The position numbers and the translations under genes are program-made. Below, piece after piece: positions 50,986-61,161 of a stretch of DNA of 64,000 bases (its first letter is position 1; each line of letters opens with the position of its first letter). The stretch covers positions 47,937,220-48,001,219 of the forward strand of contig NC_087063.1 in assembly GCF_963678635.1 (NCBI RefSeq). The letters are read 5' to 3'. The notes beneath the pieces were generated by a model. The model was not told the origin of the DNA, did not search any database, and was given only the letters and a program-made list of their open reading frames with translations. The stretch is from Symsagittifera roscoffensis (Eukaryota > Xenacoelomorpha > Acoela > Convolutidae).

Positions 50986-51211
50986 GTTACGATTTAACCC
51001 CGCTCAAAATTCTTTCGTCAATGAAATTAGTTTATTGCTACTGTCCAAAATTCGATTATTTTGCAAAATCTGACGATGATACATACACAAGAATTGATAG
51101 ACTGAACAATGAGCTTCCCAAACTGCAAAAAGAAATAGATGAAACGGCAATACAATTCAATATATATGCCTTTAAAGTATCAAAACGCCTGCCTGGCTTC
51201 AGAACGTGGGT
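50986..51211 (+). CDS. GT31 glycosyltransferase, DDD-motif exon (3' end uncertain)
   Basis: Joined to the preceding exon it reads GYDLTPLKILSSMKLVYCYC, equivalent to the family's DxYxNLTLKxxxxxxWxxxxC block. Then follows FDYFAKSDDDTYTRID, the metal-binding DDD motif of the family (codons at 51,072-51,080). The tail IYAFKVSKRLPGFR fits the family's Y.G.V...PVR region. Directly after FRTWVG the sequence becomes an 18-G run, and I find no downstream match to the remaining conserved parts (YPxYxxGxGYV and the ED motif) before the gag-like relic at 51.4 kb. The gene is therefore either truncated, interrupted, or misassembled here. Without the C-terminal half it would not be an active enzyme. Confidence 0.8.
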
Positions 51212-51229
51212 GGGGGGGGGGGGGGGGGG
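51212..51229 (+). repeat. 18-G homopolymer in or next to the GT31 exon
   Basis: GTGGGT is followed by 18 consecutive G and then CGCC. Such a run is exceptional in this AT-rich window. It can form G-quadruplexes, is prone to replication slippage and is also a common sequencing artefact. Confidence 0.95.
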
Positions 51230-51376
51230 CGCCCTATATTTTACACAACTTATAGTTTACTCTCCTTATATTTAATTTTTGAGCTTTTAGGTGACTCAGC
51301 TCACAGGTTTGTTCAAGTTTTGGTGCGATTATCTCATTTTAAATGTTTTTTTTTTTAATTTAATGGTCATATCTGA

Positions 51377-52065
51377 CCTCCGCGTTGTTTACAAAAACCT
51401 AGAGGAAAAAAACTACAACAAAAAGACAACAAAAACGAACATATCAAGTTGAAAGCGGAGACTTTTAACGGTAATCGCATTGAAAAAGCCAACAAAAACG
51501 TCGATTCAAAGCTCTATCTGGAGTTAGATAACGAAAAAGCGTCTATTTGCCTTATCATTTACCAAGGTGAAAGTCCTTTGGATTCGTTTTGCAGAAATTT
51601 TAGACTCATCAAAAGCCAATTGTTGCATTTGAATGCCTCAAGGGAAAGATAAAGCTTGGAACAATTTAGGGGAGCTTTAACGGAGATTAACAAGAAATGT
51701 TATTTAGCCAGCAGAGAAGAAAAACGGATTCGAAATATCTTCATAAACAAAATGAAAAAACACGACTACCAAAAAAAATTATAGAAAATTCACCACCTTA
51801 TGAAGCCCTTAACAAAGCCTTAATTAAAGAACAGAGAGTATTAAACTATCTCAAGATGACAAATGAAATTAAACCAACTGCATATTATAACTCGGAAAAG
51901 AAAACAATAAAATTTTGTAAAAAGAGAGCTTACAATAGCTTTAAAACGAAGGAATCTGAGGAAAAAGTAAAAAGTGTCAATTGTCAGGAAACTTCAGTTA
52001 CCAAAAATGTTCTTTTGGATTGGCCTGGTGTACATAAATATGTTGAAAGAAGTGTATTAATTTAA
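51377..52065 (+). pseudogene. Degraded gag-like frame
   Basis: An open stretch containing LKAETFNGN, QGESPLDSFCRNFRLIKSQL and LHLNAS meets a stop at 51,650. The same frame continues with SLEQFRGALTEI and REEKRIRNIFINKM, then a frame change in an A8 run (about 51,773) leads to IIENSPPYEALNKALIKEQR, after which the sequence is lysine-rich and ends at 52,065. The succession of a GES..F...L patch, an FR.AL patch and a PP.tleEAL..A...E patch is typical of retrotransposon gag proteins. No zinc knuckle or protease follows. The family is uncertain, and it could be another decayed host gene. If it is gag, it marks an insertion next to, or inside, the GT31 gene. Confidence 0.4.
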
Positions 52066-52604
52066 TCAACGTATAGTCAAATGCAAAACAAACTGATAAT
52101 ATCGAGATCCTGAGAAAGTAAGTCAATCGTTACCACCTCAGAAAGTAAGTCAATCGTTAAGACGGTCGTATTATCCAAAAAAATAAGAATATCGACATTC
52201 AAAAGAACATCAATTTTCAAAAAAGAATAAAAACATCAGTCTTCAGTGAGTCGAAAGTTTTGTATGTTGACATTCGAGCACTCAAAAACTGAAAAAAAAA
52301 TAGCAACAAAATAGATTCAAATGCCCAATTGTTTTGACTAACAAGAAAGATAAGCTGATTAAGCTAGCGTTTAACACAAGTTCTTAAATAATTAGATACT
52401 CGAAAATATATACCAGATGCCAAACATACTCCAAGTCGTCGAGGAAGTGGCATCTCAAGTGTCTAAGATCTCCAAAAAGATCAAGAATAGCCAGTTACTG
52501 TGGAATAAGCACAGAATGTTCCAACCAAGTCTTTTAAAAATAACGAAGAAATCTTTTCAAAAGGGTTTCGTTCTTTTCAAGTTGTGATAAACTAATAATG
52601 TAGT
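52066..52604. other. Non-coding stretch with a short direct repeat
   Basis: GAAAGTAAGTCAATCGTTA occurs twice (about 52,114 and 52,140). Nothing else supported. Confidence 0.5.
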
Positions 52605-52700
52605 TGGAATCACGACTGAATGGGCTTTAATATGATATATCACTCGACCAATCCGATGATCATGTGTGGTAACTGATTTTGCGTGGAAAAGAAACCCAAA
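52605..52700 (-). repeat. Inverted copy of the 44-45 kb repeat
   Basis: Reverse complemented, this reads TTTTCCACGCAAAATCAGTT, then TCGAGTGATATATC, then ATTAAAGCCCATTCAGTCGT. All match in order the blocks at 44,050-44,150, 44,647-44,720 and 44,940-44,975. Confidence 0.7.
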
Positions 52701-53029
52701 AGAAATCGGAATACAAAAACTGCTCTCCTTTTTCAATGGCCGGATCAATTATGACATACTAGCTTGCAGTTCATAAACTGTTTTCCAAAATTGCACTTTT
52801 CTTCGAGCAAAAAACCGCAATTTTGATAGTTTTGGTATAGCGGGAAGAACGTAAACATGCAAATAACAAACTCAACATGATTTTACGGTTTTACAAGAAA
52901 CCCAACAGGATTTCTGAAATTGATTTTTTGTCCATCAAAACTTGATAATAGGTGTCTTTTTGTGGAAAAAGATCGCTTCTCAGACTTTTGTCTAACATCA
53001 TCTCTGGCCCAGTTCTTGAGTTTGGCTAT
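52701..53029. other. Non-coding stretch
   Basis: No gene or repeat that I can support. Confidence 0.35.
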
Positions 53030-53330
53030 GTTTCTAATTTGTGTTCGATCATGTTTCGAGCACATTTTGTGTTCGATTATGTTTTGGCCACACTTTATGT
53101 TGGACTTTATGCTCGACTATATTTCGACCATACCTGGGTTGACTTTGTGTTCTATCATGGATCGAACTAGTATTGGACTATGTTTTGATCCATCTTTTTG
53201 ACTATGTCTCGGCCACTCTTTAAGTAGTGCGACTTTCTGCTCGGCTACTTTTCGACCCTACCTGTTGTCGACTTTGTGTTCGATCAAGGATCGAAATAGT
53301 ATTGTAGTATATTTTGACTATAAATAATGA
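53030..53330 (+). repeat. Degenerate TTCGATCATG-type tandem repeats and a ~139-bp pair
   Basis: Short words of the kind TGTGTTCGATCATGTTTCGA, TGTGTTCGATTATGTTTTGG and TATGCTCGACTATATTTCGA follow each other every 25-35 bp. A larger unit (TTTCGACCATACCTG ... GATCGAACTAGTATTGGACT) at about 53,122 is repeated at about 53,260 (TTTCGACCCTACCTG ... GATCGAAATAGTATTGTAGT). Open frames on the plus strand here are made by the repeat. Confidence 0.75.
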
Positions 53331-54982
53331 AAATTTAAAACCTTAAAAGTTGTTTATTTTTGGTTTTTGGTGTTAACAAAAATTAGAACGCTTCTGTAAA
53401 AATAGTTGAAAACTAGAATTTCCAGATCTTGATATATTTCTCATTATGAAGTTCTCCAACATAAACTGTTGTTTAAATCATTAGTTTTTGTTGTTGAAGC
53501 ATTCAATAATGTTTCATCAAGGTCAATTTGATATCGAATAGAAGCTTTGAACATATTTTCCAATTCATAAAATTAATAAATTTTTTATGCAGAACTTAAC
53601 TGTCGGCCGGCTGTATTTTTTGCTCAATTTGATTATTTCTATGTGCGCAATGACTGTTTTCCATCTATGATCAGATTTTTGCGTTCTGATTTTTTGCCTG
53701 ATTTTGGTTTTTTTTTGGGTTTCGAACAACTCAGATATAAATCAGTAGTACTGTGGGGCTGTTAAAACTAGTAAAATTTTTAGAGACTCGAGTTTCGTTT
53801 TACAAAAAAAAACACTAAAATGCTAGCAAAGTTTTGAAAAACAGAAGTTTTTTTGGTTTTTTTTTTCGATGAACGAATTTTCCCTTATTTATTAGGAGCG
53901 AAAAAACAAAGGTGATAAGTTTCCGTAACGATTCGAACACCCACGACCCCTCCTCTTCCTCCGAATCAGCTACAGTTCGTTTGTCTAACTTGAGTGAAAA
54001 ATCTCCAGTCTCGTTGTTTTGAATTTTTAAATAATTGCCTTAGTAAACCACAGCTAAATATTGAGAATTGTACTGCTGAAAGAACCCGGAATGGAGAATT
54101 GCGAACCCGCGCAAGCCAAATGCCGAAAGTCACACGCCGTTGAACACAGCAGGGCTTTGCAAATTCATACACGTACCTCGTAAGTGGTCGCGGCTTACAA
54201 GTCGTCATCAGGTAATATTGTGATAGATGGATCCCAAAAATAACTAGCGAGCTTCCAAAAAAGCAAAGAATTATTTTTCTCGTTGATTTTTTTTCCAAAA
54301 TTTCAACCCTTTGAACAACTTGGGATCATTGTCTTATATGGTCTAAATTTAACAAAGTGTTAATCTAACCTTACGAAAACTGCTGATTTACTTTTTCCAC
54401 TATTATTTTCAAGCAATCAATCAGCTTTGAATATTTTAATCCACTTTACAAAATAACAGAAGATCATTTTTGAGTTGTACAACAGAACAAACCTTAGATT
54501 TTTTGCCAAACTTTTTGTACCACTAAAAATATCGATGCTCGAACTTCAAATTTAATAGATCTTTTCTTGCAAGTACGTTTTGTAAAGATATAACGTTTTG
54601 AAAAATGGCCATTTGGGATCATTTTTGTGCGGTCTATTTAGATTTTTAGGTAGCGATTCATTTCGGCTGAAAATCATTTCAAATTGAATTGAGGCAAACT
54701 GATTGACGCAAAATCACTTTGTACTTCGACAAAAAGTGTGGGGTAAGAAAACTTTTAAAAACACTTTTTTTTCAGTTAACAAAAAAAGTTTTCTCTAATT
54801 TGTTTCTAAAAACCATTTTGCTACAGTCGCATTTTACGGCATAAAAATCAGGGTTTTGTCATCATACGAGCAGTCGTGTTAATTTAGAGAACCATGAATT
54901 GGTCTTAAATCAATTGATTTTCTAATGAGAAAAAAGTGTCATTTTTAACTTTTTGGACGAGTTTTCCCAAAAAAATGATTAG
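53331..54982. other. Mostly non-coding stretch
   Basis: No gene that I can support. At about 54,212-54,245 GTGATAGATGGATCCCAAAA resembles the 5' end of the GT31 intron (ATGATAGATGGGTCCTTAAA). On the minus strand near 53,930-54,000 a TTCGAATC word gives a faint tRNA impression that does not fold. A 110-codon minus-strand frame (53,966-54,298) has a hydrophobic start but no family resemblance. Confidence 0.35.
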
Positions 54983-55402
54983 GGTCGTGCTGCCCTCAAA
55001 TTTCGTAATTTCGTTGGATCTACAAACAGTTTTCAAAATAAAATTGCTTCTCTGATTCACATCATTGAAAAACGCAATCCATCTGTCACAATTGAACTTC
55101 GCCTTAGATTCCGGAGAGCGTTTTACCTGGAAAGAAAGCGCCCTTCAAATACTGTATGGGTCAATTGGAAATATTCAGCAGCTCTATCATTGAGAGCTTG
55201 GTACAAAACTGTGCGCAGCATTGCATTGGATTTTATGGAAACAGTGTCAACTTCAATTTCTCAGTTCCTTGCATATGGCGACCCGAAGATATGTGGTTGG
55301 GTTCGTGCATACACGCATACTTCAAAAGTATGTGACACTTATTTTACAATAGTCGGCACAAATGAATGTATGCGAAATACACGCAGGCACAGATCTCACT
55401 GA
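54983..55402 (+). CDS. Unidentified open frame, possible exon
   Basis: A frame of 139 codons is open from after a TAG at 54,980 to a TGA at 55,400-55,402. It has no internal ATG near its start, so it would have to be an exon; ATGATTAG just before it could be a weak acceptor. The composition looks protein-like and charged in the middle (KIASLIHIIEKRNPSVTIEL, RLRFRRAFYLERKRPS, VNWKYSAALSLRAWYKT), with several cysteines near the end. I do not recognise a family. It may be a host exon, a fragment of a mobile element, or chance. Confidence 0.3.
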   Translation, partial: GRAALKFRNFVGSTNSFQNKIASLIHIIEKRNPSVTIELRLRFRRAFYLERKRPSNTVWVNWKYSAALSLRAWYKTVRSIALDFMETVSTSISQFLAYGDPKICGWVRAYTHTSKVCDTYFTIVGTNECMRNTRRHRSH

Positions 55403-55493
55403 GCTTCGATATTCGGTTGTACCAGAGCTTGGCATAACTTATAGTGAATCTTCTTATCAATCCCCACTATGGTATCTACTATACTGAAGAATT

Positions 55494-55736
55494 CCACCCC
55501 TATAAATAAAAGCAGTGAACTAGCTCTAGAGCATTTTGTTTATAATTCGAACTTTGCTGCATTCTGATTGGTCAAAAAATCAACTTAATCTACCTAATAT
55601 TTCTTCTAGTAAGGGTTAATTGTTTATTAGGTTAACTTAGTCAATTTCTGACCAGTCAGAATGCAGCAAACTTCGAGTTTCAAATGGATAGCTCTAGTAC
55701 TAGCTAACTGTTTTTTTTATAGAGGTATAGGGGTGG
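55494..55736. mobile_element. 243-bp fold-back element with ~100-bp arms
   Basis: The left arm (from CCACCCCTATAAATAAAAGC at 55,494) and the reverse complement of the right arm (ending ATAGGGGTGG at 55,736) match over most of their length. Paired landmarks are AGCTCTAG/CTAGAGCT, TTTGCTGCATTCTGAnTGGT and TTAAnCTACCTAAT against ATTAGGTTAAC. The loop is about 35 bp. No coding capacity. Target duplication is unclear (AATT to the left, AAAT to the right). It would fold into one long hairpin if transcribed or single-stranded. Confidence 0.85.
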
Positions 55737-55767
55737 CAAATATTTAGTAGAAACCCTTGGGGGCGAT

Positions 55768-56794
55768 TGTTAGGTAGTTGGGGTCTTATGCACTAAACTG
55801 AGTTATACCTTTTGGTTATAATATTAGAATAATTTCAGATAAAGTACTACGTCTGCTCGCCACGCTATCTTGTTTTCGCCCGGATAGATTCGTGCAACTT
55901 CTTAGTCTAATACCAATCTTAATCCTACTCTTATATCTCCTAGTCTCAATAGATCTAGTGTACACCGGTTTATGCGAAAGCTCCAGAATGAGACCAACTG
56001 TAATCTAAGCCGAATTCAAATTGTTCTGGTGTTGAAACTACAAGTAGTTTGAACACTTACGAATAAGTGGGTTGTTAGTTTGATGGAGTATGATTGGTTA
56101 GTATTCAATATTTTATAGAGAAAAAATATCAGAAAATTATCCAATAATAAATTCTAGTTTAGATCTGGTTCCACCCATCCGGGGCTTAGAGAGTTTTAGT
56201 TTTTCAATGTTCTATTGTAGTGGAGGATGGATGATGGTGTTTTTCTTTAGAGGTTGCGAGCATATTCTTTTTTCTGGTTTGGTAGAAGAGTTGTTATCAC
56301 GATCAATTCGGGAGATCAAATTATGATTTCTGATCGGTTGTGGTGAGTGTAGATTCGGTTGGTCTTAGAGAATAGCAATGGTTCAACCACGTTCGGGAGT
56401 GGCATGTAGTTTGACTTTGGATGTAATGCCTGGTGACTTGGGTGTGTACGTATACTTGAACATCGAGATAGCCATTGTTCAGTTGCAATGGGTTTACTTT
56501 GTTGCGATGCCAAGTCGTACTTTAAATGCGTTGAGTGTAGTGACTGTGGGCAGCATGTCGGCTGTGTTTTGCCATTCCGTAGTCGGAGTGTCATTGGGTA
56601 GTCAAGTTCCTTGCTGCTCTTCTTCGGGCTGTATGTTATCTACATACTGCATTGATCATTTACATATATAAATCTTTGTTAGTTTTGTTTTTAGTTATGA
56701 TCTTGTATTAGTTTTTATCGCAAAAGGGTCCTGTTTTAGGATCTTTTTTGGAGGGTCCTGTTTGAGTTCAACCTTTCGTGCCTTTTTTATTACA
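55768..56794 (-). mobile_element. Speculative 3' LTR of the minus-strand retroelement
   Basis: On the minus strand a purine tract (AAAAAAGAAAAAAAAAC) is followed by TGTAAT at 56,794, and about 1 kb later the sequence reads CTACCTAACA, ending at 55,768. TG...CA ends next to a polypurine tract are what an LTR needs, and it lies downstream of the retroelement's coding blocks. The other LTR is outside the window, so this cannot be tested here. Open frames on either strand inside it are not convincing. Confidence 0.2.
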
Positions 56795-57601
56795 GTTTTT
56801 TTTTCTTTTTTGTCTTGGTTGTGTCTGTTTCTAAAAAATCGAATTGTTTGTTTTGGGTTTATCTTTCGACTTTTTGGTGTTTTTGTTCTTTTGTGTTCTG
56901 ACTTAAAAGTAGTCTTCAAAAGAAAAATTTATCCAGTTCTAAGCTAGTGTTAATCCAGTTTGGGTACCGTGAGTTTTCTTTTTTTAGTCATGCTGTTAGG
57001 TTGTGGTTTGTGGTGTTTAGTAAGCTTGCGTTGGTTAGTTTGGATTATTATATAGTTCATTTCCAACCGGGTTAAAGGAAAGGTTGAAATGTGTTAAAAC
57101 TGGTTAGAGTTGTTATCAGTGAAAGTTTAAACTTAAATTCGTTATTTTAAACAATTCTTCGCGGCGAGCTGTGCGGTTGTGGATAGAATTGTGGGCGAGT
57201 GAATACTTAAATTATAAATAAGCGTCTTTGAAAAGTTTAGTGCTGCTTTTAATTTTATAGGCAACGTTTCTGAATTTACTTACTTTGAAATTATAAATTT
57301 TACTGCTTGATTTGAGGGTTGAAATTATCAGTTTATTTTCAATTGTAAGAAAATTTACTGCATGGGGGAAAAGAATTTATATATCAATCATTGCATTGTA
57401 CGGAGAAATTTTACTGCTTCATATAATGAAATTGGTTAAAAGAAAATTATGAATCTAGAAAAAAGATGTCTGTTTTTTATTTTGTTCTTCTTTTTTTAGA
57501 TGATTGCTGCGAGTGAAGACTATAGAAAAAAAAAGAAAAAATTTATGAAGAAGGGTTAGTTTTTGTTTGAATTTATTTGTAAACTATTTAATTCAAATAA
57601 C
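56795..57601. other. Non-coding stretch
   Basis: AT-rich with several T/A tracts; nothing supported apart from the polypurine tract mentioned for the possible LTR. Confidence 0.35.
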
Positions 57602-58700
57602 CTACTTGTCTGTGAAGAATCCGTGAGCAAAAACATCGTGGATAATCTCTGATGATGTTAGTATTTTGGCTAGCAAACAAATGATGTATTTAGTTTGAAG
57701 AAGTGGCCAAAGCAATTCGAGTACTTTAATGATCTTGTGATCTTCAGTGCTAGGTGAGAGTTCATAGGGTGCATTTTGAATGAGGTTATAAAGTTTATGA
57801 TTATATCTGGTGTTATGGATCAATTTAAATTTTGGGGTTTCAACGGGCTGTAGGAGTTCGTGTGGAACGATTAGTGGGCGGGATTCGTCTACGTTGAAGA
57901 TTTTGGTTAAGGGCCAGAATATATACATCTGGATGATCGGATTGTAATTGCGGAGGATGCTTTGTTGTTTAGTGTCTTTAATACAATAAGCGAAATTAAG
58001 AAAGAAGAATGGACTTTAGGTAATTATAAGTGTGTGTTTGTTTAGTTCGTAACATGACGTCGTGTGAACAGTCCAAATCACGTTCTTTGGGTGTGAGGAA
58101 ATGAAAGGTTAGTGAAAAGTGGTTAATTTTGTTGAAGTAGGAATCATAAGCTTGAATATCACGTAGTGCTGTTTAAATGACATGGTCGTATTTTTTATCT
58201 AAAGTATTGAGGGTGAAAACGTATGGTCTTTTAACGAAAAAATTTTCTGTTAGTTGTGGGTTAGCAAATTGGTCGTTGTTTAGAATGATGTCTTCATTAG
58301 GTCTTATGATGTTATGATCGTAATGGTCGGTAGAATATTCGTTATTTTTTGGTGCGGTGATTTTGATGAGTGATTGTTCGTATCCTATGTGTGTGAATTG
58401 TTTTGGGGATAGTTCTTCTGTTAAAAGGTAGTGTTGAGTGCTGCAGTGTTCGTTGTCATGAGGGGTGTTAAATAATGGTAGTATGTTGGATTAGTAAAAT
58501 GATATAATGATGTCATTAAAATTTTAGGGTATAAGACGTGCTCATTTACATAATTAGGGGTTTCTTCATTGAGGTCTGAATGAACGTATGTGTACTGGGG
58601 GAAAAAGTGGAAACATATTTGGAGAAACTCTTTTGTGTTAGTGTGAAGTGGTTGATCAACAAATGTTGTGGATGTTCCTGGTTTAAAGGGAAATGGAGTA
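57602..58700 (-). pseudogene. Frame-broken 3' coding block of the retroelement
   Basis: The minus strand reads as protein in three successive pieces that change frame. An upstream piece with FLQICFHFFPQYTYVH and then NEETPNYVNEH gives way near 58,460 to CSTQHYLLTEELSPKQF, with IGYEQSLIKITAP and FVKRPYVFTLNTLDKKYDH. This stops in VI, then reads TALRDIQAYDSYFNKINHF, and after another shift near 58,010 FAYCIKDTKQQSILRNY. It ends at 57,602 with VFAHGFFTDK. Codon-by-codon it looks like real former coding sequence. I do not recognise a family; its place downstream of integrase and the env-like block suggests it belongs to the same element. Confidence 0.5.
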
Positions 58701-58881
58701 TTGGGGAATTTTCTTTTAAAGGTTCGGTAGGCTCGGTTTGTACTGAAGGATGGAGTTGGTGAGCAAGTTGGGTTTTGCGAAGGGGTGTAATGTGAAGAGG
58801 GAGTTGAGGTTGATGGGTTGGATGATACTTTAGATTGTGAGAGTTGGTGAATGCTTAATGTTTGAGGGTGCTGTATTGTTG

Positions 58882-59301
58882 TTAAAGTGTTATGAAACTA
58901 TCAAGCTCTTGAGATATTTGCGTATTTACAGAGCTGTTGGTGTCGGAAGGTTCACTGGTCAAGAGGGAATATATGGGTGTTACATTTGAAATTGAAGAGG
59001 GAGGATAAGGGGGTTCAATTTTGATTTGGGAGTGGAGAGGTTGAAAGGGAGGTTGGGAAAACGTAGATAGGCTGGGTTCTGAGTTGGCAAATTCGTCGGG
59101 GGTCTCGAGATCGGAGTTATTAAATTGGGAAATAGTATTATATACACTTGTGTTTGAACTAGTGTCTGAATCCATGCAGGATAAAGTGTTATCATGAGGT
59201 GATTGAGGTGAGGGAAAGCAAAAAGTGGGATAATAGGGAGGTTGCTTTGAAGGTTGGCTGGGTAGGAAATTCAGCGATGGAGTGATCCAACTTGGCGGCA
59301 C
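58882..59301 (-). pseudogene. Proline/serine-rich coding segment of the retroelement
   Basis: An ATG-started minus-strand frame of 139 codons, rich in P, S, T and Q (for example QPSKQPPYYPTFCFPSPQS and EPPYPPSSISNVTP). It follows the env-like block in the same direction and precedes the 57.6-58.7 kb block. Disordered low-complexity composition; could be a tail of the preceding protein or a separate product. No homologue recognised. Confidence 0.4.
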
Positions 59302-59557
59302 ATCGTGGGCTAAAAAGATGGTTGTTCTGAGAACGAAAATTAGTGGTATGTGGTTGTTCTATAATTTTCTCGTATGCGTCTTCTTTATTAGGCTGTTGGG
59401 TTATAACGTGTTTAATTGGGCTTTGTGGATAATTAGATCTTGAAGATTTGAGGTCTGTCAGGGCTATATTTCTGATATTTCGTGGTACTAATGATAAGGG
59501 ATGGTTATGGTTTGAGTTTTGTAGTTGTGGTGCCGGAGGCGTTGTATTTGTGTTGTT

Positions 59558-61161
59558 TTATGAATCGTCATATTTGTTTGGTGTTGTTGATAGCTTGGTA
59601 TTGTATTCTTTTGCTTGAGCGTCTAAAAGTTTTTTATTTATTGATGTAGAGAATTTTCCAAAAAATCCTGCAAAGAGTATGCGTGCTACGCTTGCTTGTT
59701 TGTTTACTTGTCTGTGTTTTGCGCATGTATTGTAGATTCCTTTTAATAGAGAGAAAAGAAATTCAAGAAAATTAAACCTTGCGTATAATATAGTCAATCT
59801 TTCCAATATGTAGTAGGGCTATCCTAGAGAGGCAAGAAGTTCGTTTTTCAAATTTAAAAAACTAGAAATAATTATTGGTAATATATCTTGCGATCTGTAT
59901 TTTTCGCCATTTAAGTAAATGTAATCTTTTATATCTTTAAAATATCCGATGTAGTCTTGTGCGCATATGTCTGAAAAGCCTGCTGTTTCTGCAAGCTTGC
60001 GTAAGTTTTGGTCTATGGAATGTTGTTGTATTGTGTCCTTTTGTGTGAGTAGTTCTTGAAATTGTTGTGTTCCTATGTGATGTTGAAAGTCGGATTTAGA
60101 GTATATGCCGACCGATTGTAAACCGATATTTGGATTGCGGGCAATAGCTCTAATGCTTTCAGGTAAAAACTTTTTTAGTGACCGCATAAGTGTACGATAT
60201 GGTGTGAGAAGATAGTATTTATCTTCGTCAGGATTTACTTGTACTACATTGTGGCTGTTTTCTGATCCACAAGGGACTGCTGTATCCCAAAAAAAAAGTT
60301 CTTCGGGAGAGTGTATCAACAAAATGTACTTTATTTTTGTAGAATATTGGGATTATTTTAAAGCATCTTTTGTCTTCAAAAACATATAAAGATGATACTA
60401 TTTTGGTATAAGTGTAATACCAAAGTATATTTCCTTCGTAGTCAATAAACTTTGATCTTTTACCTGATAGTAAATATCTTGTGTAAAGTATTTTAAGTAC
60501 TGCTAGTGCAAATGATTGTAGAATTTAAGTTCTTTCAAGTTCGCATAGTTGATGGAGTGTTTCAAGTTCTGTTAAAGACATTTCTTGAAAACTTCTACTT
60601 ATGGTACAATCTATTTTCTTGTCTAAGTGTATGTCATAGTGAATTGCGCCAAAATGAAGGTTAATCATTAGTTATAGTTCTTGTAAACGTGTGCTGTTTT
60701 TGTCTTGTGGATTTATTTTTCCACCAATGTTTACTGTGTTTTTAGACGGCTTACTGGGATATATGAATTTTTGTCACTGGTTGAGTGAGATGTTGCAATT
60801 GGGTGTATAATTATTTTTCCTGTATTTATGTCGAAACCTTGTTAGTATTCGACAAGAATTTCTGAGTATTGTGTTTTGTAAAGTGGTTTGGTGTATTTAC
60901 ATGCAAGTTCCGTTTCTGGTTACATTTGGAAACGTGTCAGTTTAATTTCTACATTATGAATGTTTCTAATTTAAAATTACTATGTTGATCAGGATTCACA
61001 TCTGCAAAAGGAATTGATTCAATAATTTTTTTGTGGTGAATTTTTATTATTTTAGCGTGTATTTTTGCTACTTGAAATGTGGTACAAGTGTCTTCGGGAA
61101 ACCAAACAATTGTCGCTTGTTTTTGTGTAGTAGGATCGCAATATGCTTGGTCGCTTTGCAA
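59558..61161 (-). pseudogene. Env-like block of the retroelement, frame-broken
   Basis: On the minus strand, coding-like sequence runs with stops and frame changes. It goes from a piece with YCDPTTQKQATIVWFPEDTC and KIHAKIIKIHHKKIIESIPF (61,161 to 60,955), through a broken middle, to a 167-codon open piece (60,322-59,819) with WDTAVPCGSENSHNVVQVNP and DEDKYYLLTPYRTLM. It then shifts into a piece with the hydrophobic stretch FNFLEFLFSLLKGIY (59,558-59,806). A cysteine-bearing extracellular-type region followed by a hydrophobic segment, encoded after integrase, fits an envelope-like third ORF of a Ty3/gypsy-type element. The assignment is by position and layout; I recognise no specific env family. 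It is clearly inactive in this copy. Confidence 0.45.

Noticed and set aside
52883-53201. Overlapping plus-strand frames of 72 and 93 codons
   Set aside because: Produced by tandem TTCGATCATG-like words; the same words translate in several frames.
53930-54000. tRNA gene on the minus strand
   Set aside because: A TTCGAAT loop-like word is present, but the flanking stem does not pair well and no acceptor or anticodon stem can be built.
53966-54298. 110-codon minus-strand membrane protein
   Set aside because: Hydrophobic start only; no family resemblance, and no supporting splice sites or neighbours.
56695-56947. Lysine-rich minus-strand and phenylalanine-rich plus-strand frames
   Set aside because: Mirror-image translations of a T-rich tract.
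58580-58762. Plus-strand 60-codon frame
   Set aside because: It overlaps coding-like minus-strand sequence of the retroelement and is its shadow.
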